Shown here in pieces: positions 39,225-51,833 of a stretch of DNA of 64,000 bases. Position 1 is the first letter of the stretch. Each line of letters begins with the position of its first letter. Origin of the DNA: Acanthornis magna (Eukaryota; Chordata; Aves; Passeriformes; Acanthizidae). The DNA is taken from assembly GCA_036785705.1 (NCBI GenBank), contig JAWUZG010000159.1:4960001-5024000 (forward strand). The letters run 5' to 3'. Under the pieces are notes generated by a model, which was not told the origin of the DNA, did not search any database, and saw nothing but the letters and a program-made list of their open reading frames with translations. Both the position numbers and the translations under genes were made by a program.

Positions 39225-39247
39225 GAAACAAACAAACAAACCAAACA
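39225..39247. repeat. Short (CAAA)n microsatellite in the NPEPL1 3' UTR
   Basis: Interrupted run of AAAC units (AAACAAACAAACAAACC) following an A-rich stretch, within the probable NPEPL1 3' UTR; it reads (GTTT)n on the transcribed strand. Confidence 0.8.
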
Positions 39248-39401
39248 ATACATCAGGCTGTTTTCATCAGAAACAAGTAATAAATCTCATCATGATAGTA
39301 AAAATAAAAAAATGGCAATTTCTGACGCGTGACGTTTTCATTGCTTGAGAACAGATCAGTGCAAAGTGAGGTAACCCCGCACCCCTCAGGGCTGGGCCGT
39401 G

Positions 39402-39560
39402 TCACACCAGGCGCCGTCTCTTGGAGTCTCTCTCCATCTCTTCGGGGGGAGAGTCTCCATTGCACCCAAGAGGAGACACCAGGTTTAGCAAAGGGTCTTC
39501 AGAGGCCCCTCCGAACAGGGACAGCAACAAAGCCACGCCATAGCCGGTGGCTCGTTCACC
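39402..39560 (-). CDS. NPEPL1: NPEPL1 coding exon 12 (residues 472-523 and stop)
   Basis: 159 nt including [20 protein letters not shown] completes the catalytic domain, followed by a variable acidic tail and terminal KRRRLV. Confidence 0.95.
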   Translation of the reverse strand, partial: GERATGYGVALLLSLFGGASEDPLLNLVSPLGCNGDSPPEEMERDSKRRRLV

Positions 39561-42500
39561 CTGGAACAAAACCAAAACCACACAGTTCACACTTCAGATT
39601 TAGGATTTGAATTAGTTTTAATTGAGCTGCTCGCTCAAGGAGAGCTGTGGTGGTCAACAGCCACAGCCAATCCCTGCTCTGTGCTGCTCTATCTTCACTG
39701 CCACTGGAATCTGGCCCAGCTGGATTAAACCAACACATGAGAACAGAGCTCCCACTGACTTGTGGGTGGATGGAGGCCAGCATTGTTCAGGGCAGGGGAT
39801 CTCCCACCCAGCCTGAGCATGGATTTGGAGCATTAGCTGAATAAACTGTGTTTGAAAAAAAAAAAGAGGCAGGTGGAGCGAATTGCCTTGGTTTTTAGGA
39901 AAAAAAAAAAAGAATATACGCAAGTTCCACCAAAGGGAGGAAAGGAAATCCCTGAGAGGGAACATGTTTTTGGAAGGACGATCAACTCAGGTCAATCATC
40001 TTAAAACAGTATGGGTGAAAATGGAAGGCTGGGATTATTGCCAGGAACAGAGAGCAGGCAAGTTGTCAGTGCTTGCAATGATAAAGATGTCACCGATTAA
40101 AGTGACTGTTAGAATATTTTAAAACCAAAATGAAAAATACGAACAGATGAAACTACCAAACCAAGAAGCTCACAACCCAGACAAGTCAGTGCTTTTCTAA
40201 AACACCCTTCTGCACCTATTTCTGTCACTCTAGGCTGGATGGACACAATCCAGAGCACCTGCAGGCAGCAGCAGGGGAGTTTCCCCAGCTCAGGGAGGGG
40301 CAGGAACACTCACAGCATGCACAGGAGCAGCGATGTCTACGTGCACCCACACCCCAGGCCAGTCGAAGCCGATGTGGGAGGCAATGAAGAGCCCAGCACA
40401 GGAGCTTGGGGTATTGTCTCGGTCCTGTAGGAGCAATTAAAATAGAGTTGGTCTTGCAAGAAAAGAAAATGTCAATGGTTTATTCTGCCTACAGGAAAGA
40501 CAGTTACGTAAATCTCATTCAAAGATTAATGAACGGCCCCAAAACAGCCTTACAAACCAACTTCACTGTAAATCCTTGACTTAGTCCCTACTGTGGTCCT
40601 GCTCAATTGCTCTTCTCCCCACACTCCTTTCTGCAGTGCTTTTGGAACCTCACTGCACACTGGAACTCCAAAATGCACAAAGGCTGCTGCAGCAGGTCTG
40701 AGGCCTCCATCCTCAATTTCCTGGTTTCTGCATTCCCAGCTACTGTCTCTGCTGGCGAAGTAAGATCTGAGGAATGCCCACCTTGACTTCCTGAAAGATC
40801 TCCATCCAGGAATTCAGCATTCCATATTTAAAAGGCAAGCATCCCACAGACACCTTTGCACCCTGTTTAAAACTGACACTAAATCCAGCTTGCAAAGCCC
40901 CAGGTGAAAGACCCTGAAGACCAGCACAATATGGCCCATTTCTAAAAGGTTACAGCCCCCACAAAGAGCTTTCAGCCAGCTATCAGCAGGCCAGCTCATC
41001 GTTTAGAAAACACACATTTTTACGTAATAGAGAAATTTAAAAGAAAAAAAATAAATCTTACTGCTACAGAGTTCTTCATATCAGCTACAGCAGAGGTAAA
41101 TTCACTGAAGTGGAGCTCAGGGCAGTACACCAGAGGATGGACCAAGTCTCCACAGTTCCTGCCAGCTTTAACACAAGCCTTCTCCCACTCTTCATTATTG
41201 GTAAGGACAGCAGCATGGTATTTTCCTGTAGCAATTCCCTGGTGAGGTAAAGGACAAAATCAGGAAGAAGTCACCTTCCACCACTACTCATGAATAGAAC
41301 CTTCTATAAAACAGGAACAGGTGTCAGAAAATAATGGCGTCAAATTTGTACCCTTGTACCATTCTGTGTGTGACTTAAAATGGAAGCCATTTCATGGACA
41401 AGAAAATCCTGATCACTATTAATCAATCAGTTATAATAATTATAAATTGAATTGCAAACATGGAGTACTGGCCCGCTTACAGCAGCCACTAATGTCACCA
41501 GAACACCATTTTAAATTTAAGTATGCAAAAGCAAACAAGTTGCATAAAGAACAGAAAAGAAGCTCAGTTATAGATGTGAGACTGTTGTACCTGAGCTCCA
41601 GTAAGGGTGGCCATATCCAGAATGATATCAGCTCCAAGGTCTTTGCAGGCGTAAGCGACTCCATCAGCCAGGATCAGGCGACCTTCTGCATCAGTGTTAT
41701 TGATTTCCACAGTTCTGGGAGGAACAGAGGGCATTTCACACAGGACTGCTTCAGGCTGGAAGTTAGGACTCACCTGTCTGGACTAGAATACCTTAGAGAG
41801 CAGCCTCAAACCTCCTGTGCTGATTTGACCCTGTACAATCTGTAGGGCTGCTATTGCCCAGCTCCAAGCATCCAGAGCCCACAAGGAAAAGGGATATGAC
41901 AGAACTGTCCTCATGGCAGGCTCTGCTTGTTGGGCCTGTGTGATGCCTTGCTGGGATTCTGCAAATTACTGCCCAATAGGAAATGGCTCTCCTTATTAGA
42001 GATTCTGATCCAATGGTCACCTGGCTTGGCTACTTTGCTACACAGCGCAGCTACAGATGGCCACAGAAAACTGTCTGTACTACCAAAACCAACCAAATCT
42101 GAGTGCTTTAAGGGAAGTTCAGCTCAAGATATACGTGTATTTTGATGTGTATTTACATAACCAACAGGAAACTCTGGGCACACGTAAAACTCAGTACTAT
42201 GGATGTCTGAAACACTATCATCAATATTTATGAAAGTTGATTTAGGGACACCTTCAAAATCTGAATGGCTCTCAGACAAACAGAAAATGATGTTTGCTGC
42301 TTTTGGGAAGAGAATAGATACAATCTTACTTTCCAGAGTAAAGAACATGAATGTCATCAGGTCTTGTTGCACATGGTCCCACTGCGTTCTCAGCCAGACA
42401 AAAAACAGCATGAAGATTGTCCTTAAACCCCTGTAACAACCAGAGGGGAGAAATGGCTTTTGATTCACATCAAGCTAATTTATTGGGACTGAAATCAGCG

Positions 42501-45500
42501 AGGGATTAGGACTTCTTGACAGCAATGCAACAAATTTCATAGGAAACCTGGTGGGGTTTTTGGAAGGGTGGGTGGGTGTTGGGTTTTTTAAAATATATCA
42601 TTCCTGCTGGGAGGCACACAGCATTTTTAACCTGTTTTGTTTTTTTTCTTCTCTTAGCCTCCTCCCTCCTGGCATATCTCATAATGTTTTATTTTGGTTT
42701 AAAGTCAAGTGCTTATGAGGTTATGGATGATATTTTAAAATGGGTGATGATTCTGTTATTTATACAGCAGTTGTATTGTGTGGAGGGATTCCAGGAACAG
42801 ACAGGGAGACAGCAGCATTTAACAAATAAAAACATAGCTCCTCCTTAACTGGGATAGTTAACCTTGACAACATCAAATTCTGGGGGAAAACCTGGGCCAG
42901 TTTTACTCTTAATCTCTTGATAAAAGTCTGTGGCTGAAGAAATCTGGGCTTGCTGAATCAGCTCATGTTCTGAAGTCTAAAGGGCAAAGGCATCAATCAA
43001 AACCTTTCAAAATAACGGGCAGCATTTAGAAGGCAGAAAGCAACTGCAGAGTTTCTGCTCCAGCTGGTGGGCAAACAGCATTGCTGGGGAGACAACCTTC
43101 CATCCATGACCCAACTATTCACAGGATCTCACTGCACTGCGCTGCATTTTTCTCCTCCAAGGGAGACATGTTGTTAATCTACTGTCAAAAAGTGAAAATC
43201 TGCATGCAGTATCAGTTGCCTTTTCCTCAATCTCACTCTGCCCGCAGCTCCTCAAAAGCAGAACTCACTATGCTAATATGCAGGATCATGTTAACAAGAA
43301 AGAATTCAAAAATTTAAGTCAATGTTTTTCTCTTCTCCTCTGTGTTGGAAAGCTCACAATGGAGGAAATGCATCTTTCTAGGAAAAATCACTTGTTTAAT
43401 TTTGCCACCCAAAGCCTTTTAAAACCATGTTGTGTAACTGTTGAACAGCAGGCAGGCAGATATTTTATGAAAATGGAAAATAACCTCTGCCCCTCTTCCT
43501 GCTGAGCTTTCTATCCAACATGTTTTCCACTTCAGTCTCTGTCACAAAGAATAGCTCAGTGAAACCTCTTCCACCTTTCCTTTATTCTTAAAAGCATAAA
43601 AAATAAAAGTCTTGAAAGAGTAACAACAAATTCTTCCCACTGCCTCTCTAAACACATTTTCTGCAGGGATGCCATTGACAGGTCTTCTCACATGAGACTG
43701 AAAAATTAAGGAGTGAGCTCATTCTTTTGTTTTTACATAGAAAGGCATATAAAGATTTCTGCAGGCTCAGTTTGTCCAAACACATCACTGGCAGTTTATT
43801 CACTGTTGCAGTAATTGTGTATGAACTGACAGATCACTTGTGCTCACATCTGCTGCGAGTGTGAATGGAACTTCCCTCAGAGCAGACAATCACACACAAA
43901 ACCACTCTGGAAACAAGGACTGAACCACTGGAAGGATGTGCCCCATCCATGGCATTCCCAAAGCACCCTGCAAGTTCCAGCTCTTGTCCCTTGCAGACCT
44001 CTGATCTAACTTTCTGAAGGATTTAGTTATGCAAGGTAATTGTTGTGCCTGAGATGCAGCTCACAAATCTGTTTTCAATTTTAATTCTCAGCAGATAACT
44101 GAAGTTTACAATCTTTCCACATCAAACATGCTGTTAGGGCCAAGGCACAGAGCTAGACTATTGAGAAATGGGAATTTGGCACTGATCAGCCCCTGGACAA
44201 AGCATCCATCACATCTATGCATTAATCTGAGCAGTAAATATTCTTTGAACTTTGGATATTCCTTGGAGGTAATAGCTGCTCTGTCAGCAAGACTCAGTCA
44301 CTGGATTTGTGGAGAGGGCAGAGTTTTATTGGCAGCAGCCTCTTTTCCCCAGCTCATATTGTTCAAGCGCAACACGAGTATTTTTAATGCTTCATATTTC
44401 AATACCTGGCTTCTTCTCAGCTCCCCCACTACTTTCTGACCACAGAAACAAACCAAAAAGCAGCTCCTGAGGAGACAAGAGCTGCCATTTCCCCACTAGG
44501 TTAATATTAGACCTGGCACAGGATTTGGAATATGGAGACTTCATATCCCAGAGTCACTCATCCCCTTCTTTGCTAAGGTGACAACAGCTGCCCCAAATCC
44601 CACAGCTTAAACAAAATCAGCACCAGATAACTCAAGTATAGACCTGATTCAAGGAACTAGAAACCACTCAGTCCACAGAACAAACCCTGAAATACAAGGA
44701 AGACCCTTAAAAAAAAAAATCAGCACTCAAGGAATTTCTCACAATTCTCAAGACCCCAGTAAAGATGGGAAATATTTTCCTGAAGTAGCAGAAAGAGCAG
44801 AGTGGTTCAAGCTCACTAAGAGCAGAGGCAGGTCAGAGTTTCAGGATTAGACAGGCCTCTGTCTCTGGGAATATATCCAAGCTCCTTGGCAGTGCTGGGA
44901 TACATGATATCAATTAACACATTTTACTTACTTGCTTTACAGTGGCTTTGAAGGCACCCAAAATAGCAGCTGCTCCACCACAGTCTCGTTTCATTCCAGG
45001 CATAGTAGTCTGTTTAAACAGAACCAGAGAATTTTTTTTTATCTTTAAAAGAGAATTTCACAGTAATGCCTGCTAGAACTCATGTTTCTGATGCTTCTGA
45101 AACTCTGATTTTGACAGTGCTCAGCTGTCAACAATACAAACAAGGAACATGTGCCTCTGCCTATTGGTGGATTTGGTCTTGGAATTGAAAAATATTAAAC
45201 CTGGGCTGCTAAACTGTTAGAAAAGTAAAAAGAAAAACATTATTTATAAGTTTCACACTGAGGCCAGCTCCAATGGGTTTTGGTTCTATCTTTGAAACCA
45301 GAAATTAAACATCTTTGTTCTTACTTTCTGCCTTTCAGCAGGCAATATTTAAAGGGCAAAATACTGTGTTGCTATTTAATTGCTCTTGAATCCCATTTGG
45401 TCTTCTCCCCTGATAGTTTGTGTCCATATGGATGACAACAGATCAAGCATTTTAACTCAATAAAAAAGTACTTTGGTTTCCTACAGATATGAATTACTTT

Positions 45501-48500
45501 CATCAGAAAACAACAGAGTAAACAAAGACAGCAACAGAACAAATGTTTCTGTACCTTCCCCTTAATGCTGAGTCCTCCAGTGTCATACACAATCCCTTTG
45601 CCCACCCAGGCAATGGTCTGTGTTGCACCATCGGGAGTGTGACTGAGAACTGCCAGGGCTGGAGGATGCAGAGCTGCCTTTCCAACTCCATAGATACCTG
45701 GAAAACAAAGAATTAAACCACCTGTGGGGAAGAAAGACTGTGGGGAGCCCCTGTGGCTATTTTCTGTGAAACATCTTGGAATACTACGGGCAGTAAAACA
45801 GTTCAAAAATGTGCAAATAAAACATTACAATGGAGATGGCAAAACATCTGCTAGAAAAAAAGTGGAATATTCAAGAAGACATACCTCCAAAGCCTCTCTC
45901 TTTCAGCTCTTCATCTCGGATAATGGTAGGAGTAATCCCAAGATCCTTCCCAACTTTTTTGATTTCCTTAATCATTCAAGAAAAAAAAAAAAAAGGACAT
46001 TGTCAGTCAGTCATCAGAACATATTTGTGCCTTTCCACACAAATATGTACCTAATGAAGGGGTTTGTGTGATTTTTGCATGCATACTCATACAAACATTC
46101 ACAGTTTTGGGAGTGATGCTGCTTATCCAATGGCCTAATTCCACTGAGACATCCTTCACTTACCAAGGCATGAAATATAAATTTGACCTTTAGGCTCTGC
46201 CAGTAAAAGAAATCTTCTGAGGTAAAGGACAACTGTTCACTCTATTGGATCATGATGTAATAGGACAGGAATAATTTAATTCTCTACAGCTTTTCAGATC
46301 CTTATGATAAAGCTCACTTGAAAATATGTCAACTGTCCCATAATTTCAGTAACTCAGTCACCATCAGGTTTAAGACAAGAACCCAGTGCCATGACCAAAT
46401 GAAAAACTCCTGTTTTCAGCTTCCCAGTGCCTTAGGCCAAGCTGTAAACTCTGCCTCCTTCCAACTCTGCACAGTTCTACGAAACATGAAAGGCCAAAGG
46501 AAGAGCCTGAGCACCGCTGGTTGGATTTGTTTCCCACTGCTGGCACACAACTTTCACTGAGAGACTGCAGCACTTGGCTCTGATCGCTGCAGCCTAGACT
46601 CCCAATTAGCAACCCTTACTCATCAGGGGCATCACCAACCTCCAGGAAGTGATCAGTGTTCATCTCATTGCACGGGGTGTCCACGATGCGCGCCGCCAGC
46701 CGGACCCCTTCGGTGGCACTGGCCAGGCACTGCAAGCACAAGGGAGGACACCTGAGAAGGGGCTGGGCTTTGGCACAGCTCTGCATTTATCCCTCTGCAG
46801 CCAACAGCAGGTGTGTGGTTCCCCTGGAACCCCTCTGTGGTCCCTCCTCACTGCCACAGGCACTGCACAGTTAAACAAGACCAGCCAAGCTGTTGCTTTC
46901 TGTATGTGTCCAACTTAATTTTCCATGTGCTCCAACTTCTAAGCAACTGCATTTCCTTTCCCCAGCAAACTGATATTGCAAAATTCCTATCTTTCTCCAT
47001 TATCAAAGGGAGACCACGAAGGCAATGTGAGGTGGAGGAAAGACAGATAAGAGGCAGCTAATTCAGGAAGTCACAATGAGCTTATGGGCTGCTGGGGTTG
47101 GAAACCTGCAGAGATTGTGTAATCTGCAACATGGGGAACTGCAGAGTTTGTACAGGGTAGGCAGAGTGGCTGAGGGTAATAAAGATTACTGATGTGAAAC
47201 GTTCTTTATGGCAGGCCCATGGGGAAACTGGAATATTTCATGTTTGTGGAAAACATGCACTGCTTCCTGATTTCTGTGGCAAAATGGACTGACCCTCACC
47301 TGGACTGAGTGAAAACTTATCTAAGCAAGAGTGGACAGAATTAAAATGGTCAAGCAGCCAAGGCTGTTTCCTTACAGAAGGATCCTCCTGGCAAAAAAAA
47401 GGACCATGAAGACACCAGACACTAAGCTTCAACTTTTAACTCCCATGAATTAACAACTTGAAGCTGTAAGACCTGGGGGAAGGAAACTCTGTGCAAGCTT
47501 TCCAGTAGCCACACTCCACTGAGGACCACACACAGCACTGGGGTGAGTCAAGATGGGTTTCACAGCCATCTGAGGTGTTGGACACTCACTCGTGCTGAGG
47601 TATCTGAAGTTTGGCTTGGCCACACCAGACCAAGGACTCCATACATTTTGTATCCCTGCACTCTCCTAAACCTTGGCTTGCTTTGGAATGGTGCCCAATT
47701 CCCTGCAATTACTTTTGATTGCTTTACTGTCCCTAAAGGGATAAGGACCTCCTCAGGAGCCAAGCTCTGTCTGGAGTGATTCCTTGCTAGGGCTATGCAG
47801 GTAAAAGGAGGTGCTCTAACCCCAAGGCCAAGCCCCAGGGGAGCAGCATGACTTAGAGAAATAAGCTGTGCCTGTGTTTGTGTTTCCAGAGAACTTGGAT
47901 AATGGCAGCCTTTAGTAAGTGCCTTGTAAAACTCTGACAATCCCTGCTAGTCCTCACCATAAAATACCCCAGACAATGCAGTAGGTGTAAAATACAACAT
48001 GCCAAGGGAGAGGTTTAGATAAAAATGCCCTACCACGTGCCTCTTCCATGCTCTGCATTAGCTGTCTGGGGCTGGTTGAATTTAAGGGGTGCAAACTCAG
48101 CTTGGAGGAAGCCAATAATATTTTTGGCATTGACATCAAGGGGAAGAACAGGAGGTAGAAATAATTGCAGCTTTGTTTTTAAGTTAAAAATAACTCAAGT
48201 GGTTTGGAATCTACCTATCTGAAGGAACTATTTTTGACACTGGCTACGCTCTTTCTGATTTGGGGCATGGAAAAATGGAGTGATCAAGAGTTATACTCTC
48301 AGCACATCTGTCTTTGCCACTTTGCTGAAAACTGGGCTGGCACCATTTTCTGGGGCCAAATCAGTTCACAGAGTAAGGACCGAGCACAGAGATAAACATA
48401 CAGAAGAAAAACATACCCTAAAGCTGCAATTCTGTGAATTTCAAATGCAGCAATACCATATCCTTTGTCAAATGCACTGCCAAAACTTTTAAGGGATTTC

Positions 48501-51500
48501 TGTAAGCTCACTGATTGATCTACTAAGGGAGTATCCATCTGTACTGAAGCACAGAACCTGGAGCCCTGAACAGGGATTTCCCTAACAGATTAACTGCAAA
48601 CTTTGGAACAGCTTTGAAGTTTATGGATCCTGAAGAGCAATGACCTGGCATGCCAACAGTTAACTGATGTGGAGTTTCCTCTCTGTAACAGTCAAATAAG
48701 GGAAACAGTCTTTGATTTTCTGCCATTGAAAGATGACTTAGACACATTTCACTGTCACGCACAGCTCATCTCCAAGCTGTTTTGTTTCTTAGGGTCTTGT
48801 TTCTGGCTACAGTTCCGCCAGAAAAACTCAGCCAAGGAGGTACATCAGACAGAAATAGCAGAGGCCACATGTGATCCCTGTTAAGCAACTTTGAGTGACT
48901 TCACTGTGGTATTCACCTGCACAGTCACAGACAGCTTTTGCCTGGGTAGAAAAAAGTGAGAAGCCCACACACTAAAAGCAATATAATATTAAAGGCTAAA
49001 AATACACTGTTTGCATCTGTGATACAAATGAGAGAGGAGACACATTCTCTGTGCTGTTTGGTGTTTTCCACCCCTGAAAAATAAATTCTGAATAACATCT
49101 TCAGCCTTTACTGCAGTAACATGTTCAGCATTTCTACTCAGAGATGCTGTGAACTAATCAAGGAACCTCGAGCTAAGATAATTATACACCACCTGCTCCA
49201 GAAGTAGCTTGAGACAGATGCATTTGCACATGCAACAAACTGAAGGAACAGATGACAGAAAAAACCCAAAATCTTACTTTAAGTGTTGCCACTTCTATTG
49301 GTCCGTTGTTTTGGCCAACCAGGAAAAACTCCACTGTCACAGTTTTCTTCTCTGTGCGTCTGGAGGCGCTGGAGCGGTGTGTGAACAGGGGGAAGGCCCT
49401 GGCCAGGGCACACGCAGAGGCGAAGACTTCAGAGCGCTCACAGACCATCTGAAAGAGCAGCCAGCAGCAAAAGATGTCACACAACAGCAGCGTGTGCAAG
49501 GCTGCACTTGAAAGGATCTGCTACCTGGGGTATTATTGGGGAAGAGGGGAAAAAAGGAGGTGGGTGGGAAATAATGGAGCCCTGAGTCAAGACAAGCTCA
49601 TGGTGATGTTTTGCATGGATGGAGAGGCAGCGTGAAAGTACCACAGTGAACAGGTCCGGTTCATTTCCTGCATGAAAATGAATTACACTGCTGGACTGTG
49701 TGGGAATTAGTTCATCCTTATAAGGGAGCTGGACTGCTTTAATTATACCAGTGCAATTAACACAGGCTAGCCTACAGATCAGGACCAAAAAAAGCATGGG
49801 AATCACCAATATGTGCTCAAAACAAATGAAACGAAGACAGCAATTATATGAGAATGTGAAGGCAGAAATTACATGAGAATGTGGCTAATATTAACCCAAA
49901 AGCTTGTTAACAAGTAGATTATTTTTCTGAAGTTCATTACAGAAATTACCAATGGAAAACAGTTTTAGTTAAACATTTTCAATGGGTAAAAATTAAGGAG
50001 AGTTATTACTGTTGCAAATAAGGTTTCCAAGGGAGGAGTACTATTACATTTTGTCACTGACTGTATGAGTCTTCTCCAACAACCCACAAATCTGATGTTA
50101 ACTGGAGAACCCATAGAAACAAATAAATTCATCAGGCTCGTATAAAAGATGACCAAAGAAGTCCAAGAGCTTGTCCTGCAAAGGACTCACACTGGAGCAT
50201 TATTTGCATCAAGACTTTAAAAACTCACTGAACAACACAAACAAGGCAGCTTTCATGTGATACAGACATAACACCCTTCATGCAGGCTACATCAATCTCC
50301 TAAAGCATGTGCTGACATCCCAAGTCCTAGTCGGAGGAAAACCACTAATGGTTCCTTCTGCAGGGGCATTCCTGGTTGAAGATGTTCCATACTCATCCAG
50401 CTTTAATTCCCTCCAGCTCCTTGAGCATGCACAAGCCACTACAGTCAGGTCTTGCCTACAAGTCAGCGCAAAACCACTCACGTCAGTATAATTACATCAG
50501 TAAAACCTGTCCACCTCCAATCTCCTTGGAGACAGCTACAACCCGGAAAAGTCGAGAAAACACTCATTAGACATTTCACCAGGAGCATTTTGAGAACCAC
50601 TTACAACAATGCATCTGTTGACCCCTCCTGGCAGGCAGTTCCTGACCAGGCGGGTGATGAACTGTGCTGCAGATGGGCTGTTGTGCCGGCTGACCCTGGA
50701 CGGCAGCGCGGCCACCGTGGCATAGTTCAGGTACAGGGGACAGCTGTCCGTGGGGTTGGGATTCAGAGTGCTCAGAGCAGACTGCCAGACCTGGGGAGAA
50801 ATGAAGGATTTAGAGACAAAGAACTGTGCCAGACTTTCCTTCCCACCTCACTCCTGCTGTATTTAGGCACTTTTTAATGACAGGGGTTTAGGTGTTGGAA
50901 ACAAAGAAATTGTGCACAACAACCCCTGGAGTGAAAAGGGACAGGAAATTTGACAAACCTGTTCATTAAGCAGAAAATATAAACGTACTTTCCATTACAA
51001 GCATCTCCTTTAAGCCGTATGAATTACAATTTAAAACCACACTGTTTAGTGCACAGGCTGGTTCAGAGCTTTCTCAAGTTGAGACAGTTTTCCTAGTGAT
51101 AAATAGGAGGACTGATTTACTAGCTCTGAATTACTATTTCACATAGCAATTTAATTAAAAACAAATAAAACCAAGAAGGATAAATATTGTCATAAGAGAC
51201 TGGGGAGCCCTGTATAAAAACCCCTGCCAAACATCCAGCGACCTAAAAGCCGCAATGCAAAACGTTTATCATTCTACCACAAGCCATCACCACCACTAAA
51301 CAAACAGGTCCGCAGCTCCCACCGCAGCGGCTGCGGGCGGGGAGGGGGCTCAGCTCTCAGCGCTCACCGCAGCCGCTCCCGTCCCTCAGAGAGGGCGAAG
51401 CGCCTTCCCCGCGCCGGGCTGGGCACAAGGGCTGCGGGAGAGGCTGCCGGGGCGGCCCCGCCGCAGCAACAGGCTCGGCCCGGCCCGGCCCGGGGGTCCC

Positions 51501-51833
51501 CGGGGCACAGCGGCGCTCGGGGCCGGGCCCAGGGCCGCGCAGCCCCCGCGGTTCGGCTCGGTTCGGTTCGGCTCGGTTCGGGCCGGGCCGGGGCGGCCGC
51601 AGCACGAGGCCGCGGGCCGGGCGGACACGCGGCGCGGGGCCCCGCGGGCGCTGAGGGGGCGCGGACCCGCGGCGCGGCCTCACCTCCTCGGTGACCCGCG
51701 GCTGCAGCTTCCCCCGCAGCTGCGGCCAGGGCAGGCGGTGCAGGTTGTGCAGCTGCCCCAGCACGAGCAGCGGGCGGCTCTGCGGGTCCGCCTCGCCCGC
51801 GCTGGCCTGGAACTCCAGCTGCACGTTCGCCAT
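39402..51833 (-). CDS. NPEPL1: NPEPL1, aminopeptidase-like 1 (M17 family), complete, 12 coding exons
   Basis: Probable leucyl-aminopeptidase-type metallopeptidase related to cytosolic LAP3; its physiological substrate is poorly defined. Twelve exons join in continuous phase with GT-AG introns: 51833-51684, 50790-50605, 49448-49278, 46729-46640, 45966-45885, 45697-45555, 45009-44932, 42430-42330, 41714-41591, 41238-41062, 40424-40314 and 39560-39402. They encode 523 residues, the same length as I recall for human NPEPL1. Residues 1-200 form the family's divergent N-terminal domain and about 227-500 the catalytic domain. The dinuclear-zinc and active-site residues of bovine LAP (K250, D255, K262, D273, D332, E334, R336) map with identical spacing to K260, D265, K272, D283, D342, E344 and R346. 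Signatures are [17 protein letters not shown] and NTDAEGRL. No signal peptide; the C-terminus is basic (KRRRLV). It lies about 0.6 kb downstream of the probable STX16 3' end, in tandem. The start has context AAGATGG and a CpG-island promoter. Confidence 0.97.
40314..40424 (-). CDS. NPEPL1: NPEPL1 coding exon 11 (residues 435-471)
   Basis: 111 nt, phase 0. Encodes the conserved [20 protein letters not shown] and [10 protein letters not shown]; donor GTGAGT. Confidence 0.95.
41062..41238 (-). CDS. NPEPL1: NPEPL1 coding exon 10 (residues 376-434)
   Basis: 177 nt, phase 0. Encodes [20 protein letters not shown] through the [15 protein letters not shown] segment; acceptor CCTCACCAG, donor GTAAGA. 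Confidence 0.95.
41591..41714 (-). CDS. NPEPL1: NPEPL1 coding exon 9 (residues 334-375), M17 signature
   Basis: 124 nt, enters phase 2, leaves phase 0. Carries the family signature NTDAEGRL with D342, E344 and R346, then DMATLTGAQ. Confidence 0.96.
42330..42430 (-). CDS. NPEPL1: NPEPL1 coding exon 8 (residues 301-334, part)
   Basis: 101 nt, ends phase 2 within Lys334 (AA|A). Encodes [20 protein letters not shown] through DDIHVLYSG, the conserved core strand of M17 enzymes. Confidence 0.95.
42431..44931 (-). other. NPEPL1: NPEPL1 intron 7
   Basis: About 2.5 kb between exons 7 and 8, CpG-poor. Short open frames (up to 103 codons on the plus strand near 44.1-44.4 kb) look non-coding. No embedded gene, RNA or repeat recognised. 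Confidence 0.7.
44932..45009 (-). CDS. NPEPL1: NPEPL1 coding exon 7 (residues 275-300)
   Basis: 78 nt, phase 0. [20 protein letters not shown] contains D283, equivalent to zinc ligand D273 of LAP, followed by the GGAA helix cap. Donor GTAAGT. Confidence 0.95.
45555..45697 (-). CDS. NPEPL1: NPEPL1 coding exon 6 (residues 227-274), first metal-site residues
   Basis: 143 nt starting in phase 1 and ending phase 0. Carries K260, D265 and K272 in [17 protein letters not shown], equivalent to K250, D255 and K262 of bovine LAP. Confidence 0.96.
45885..45966 (-). CDS. NPEPL1: NPEPL1 coding exon 5 (residues 200-227, part)
   Basis: 82 nt, ends phase 1 inside Gly227. The acceptor (ATTAAG) is atypical, with the oligo-T tract about 10 bases upstream; donor GTATGT. 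Encodes [20 protein letters not shown]. Confidence 0.93.
46640..46729 (-). CDS. NPEPL1: NPEPL1 coding exon 4 (residues 170-199)
   Basis: Acceptor GTGCTTGCAG, donor GTTGGT (non-consensus after position 2), 30 codons, phase 0. Contains [18 protein letters not shown], the M17-family linker into the catalytic domain. Confidence 0.94.
46730..49277 (-). other. NPEPL1: NPEPL1 intron 3
   Basis: About 2.5 kb between exons 3 and 4. Frames up to 126 codons (47,560-47,940 on the minus strand) have no domain or splice support. I see nothing else in it. Confidence 0.7.
49278..49448 (-). CDS. NPEPL1: NPEPL1 coding exon 3 (residues 113-169)
   Basis: Acceptor CTCTTTCAG, donor GTAAGA, 57 codons, phase 0. Encodes [20 protein letters not shown] through the [14 protein letters not shown] strand. 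Confidence 0.95.
50605..50790 (-). CDS. NPEPL1: NPEPL1 coding exon 2 (residues 51-112)
   Basis: Acceptor CTCCCCAG, donor GTAAGT, 62 codons, phase 0. Encodes [20 protein letters not shown] and on to NRCIV, part of the N-terminal domain. Confidence 0.95.
51549..51581. repeat. CGGTTCGGCT-type short tandem repeat
   Basis: Alternating GGTTC and GGCTC pentamers (GGTTCGGCTCGGTTCGGTTC and on) in NPEPL1 intron 1, just downstream of the exon 1 donor. On the minus strand it encodes the spurious [10 protein letters not shown] pattern. Confidence 0.85.
51684..51833 (-). CDS. NPEPL1: NPEPL1 coding exon 1 (residues 1-50)
   Basis: Begins [20 protein letters not shown] and ends PRVTEE before donor GTGAGG, phase 0. 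The start fits the conserved family N-terminus, and GGAAGATGGCG around the ATG is also a YY1-like motif, common in TATA-less promoters. Confidence 0.95.

Noticed and set aside
17330..39400. A NESP55-like exon upstream of the XL exon
   Set aside because: No acidic, granin-like open frame was recognised on the minus strand in this interval.
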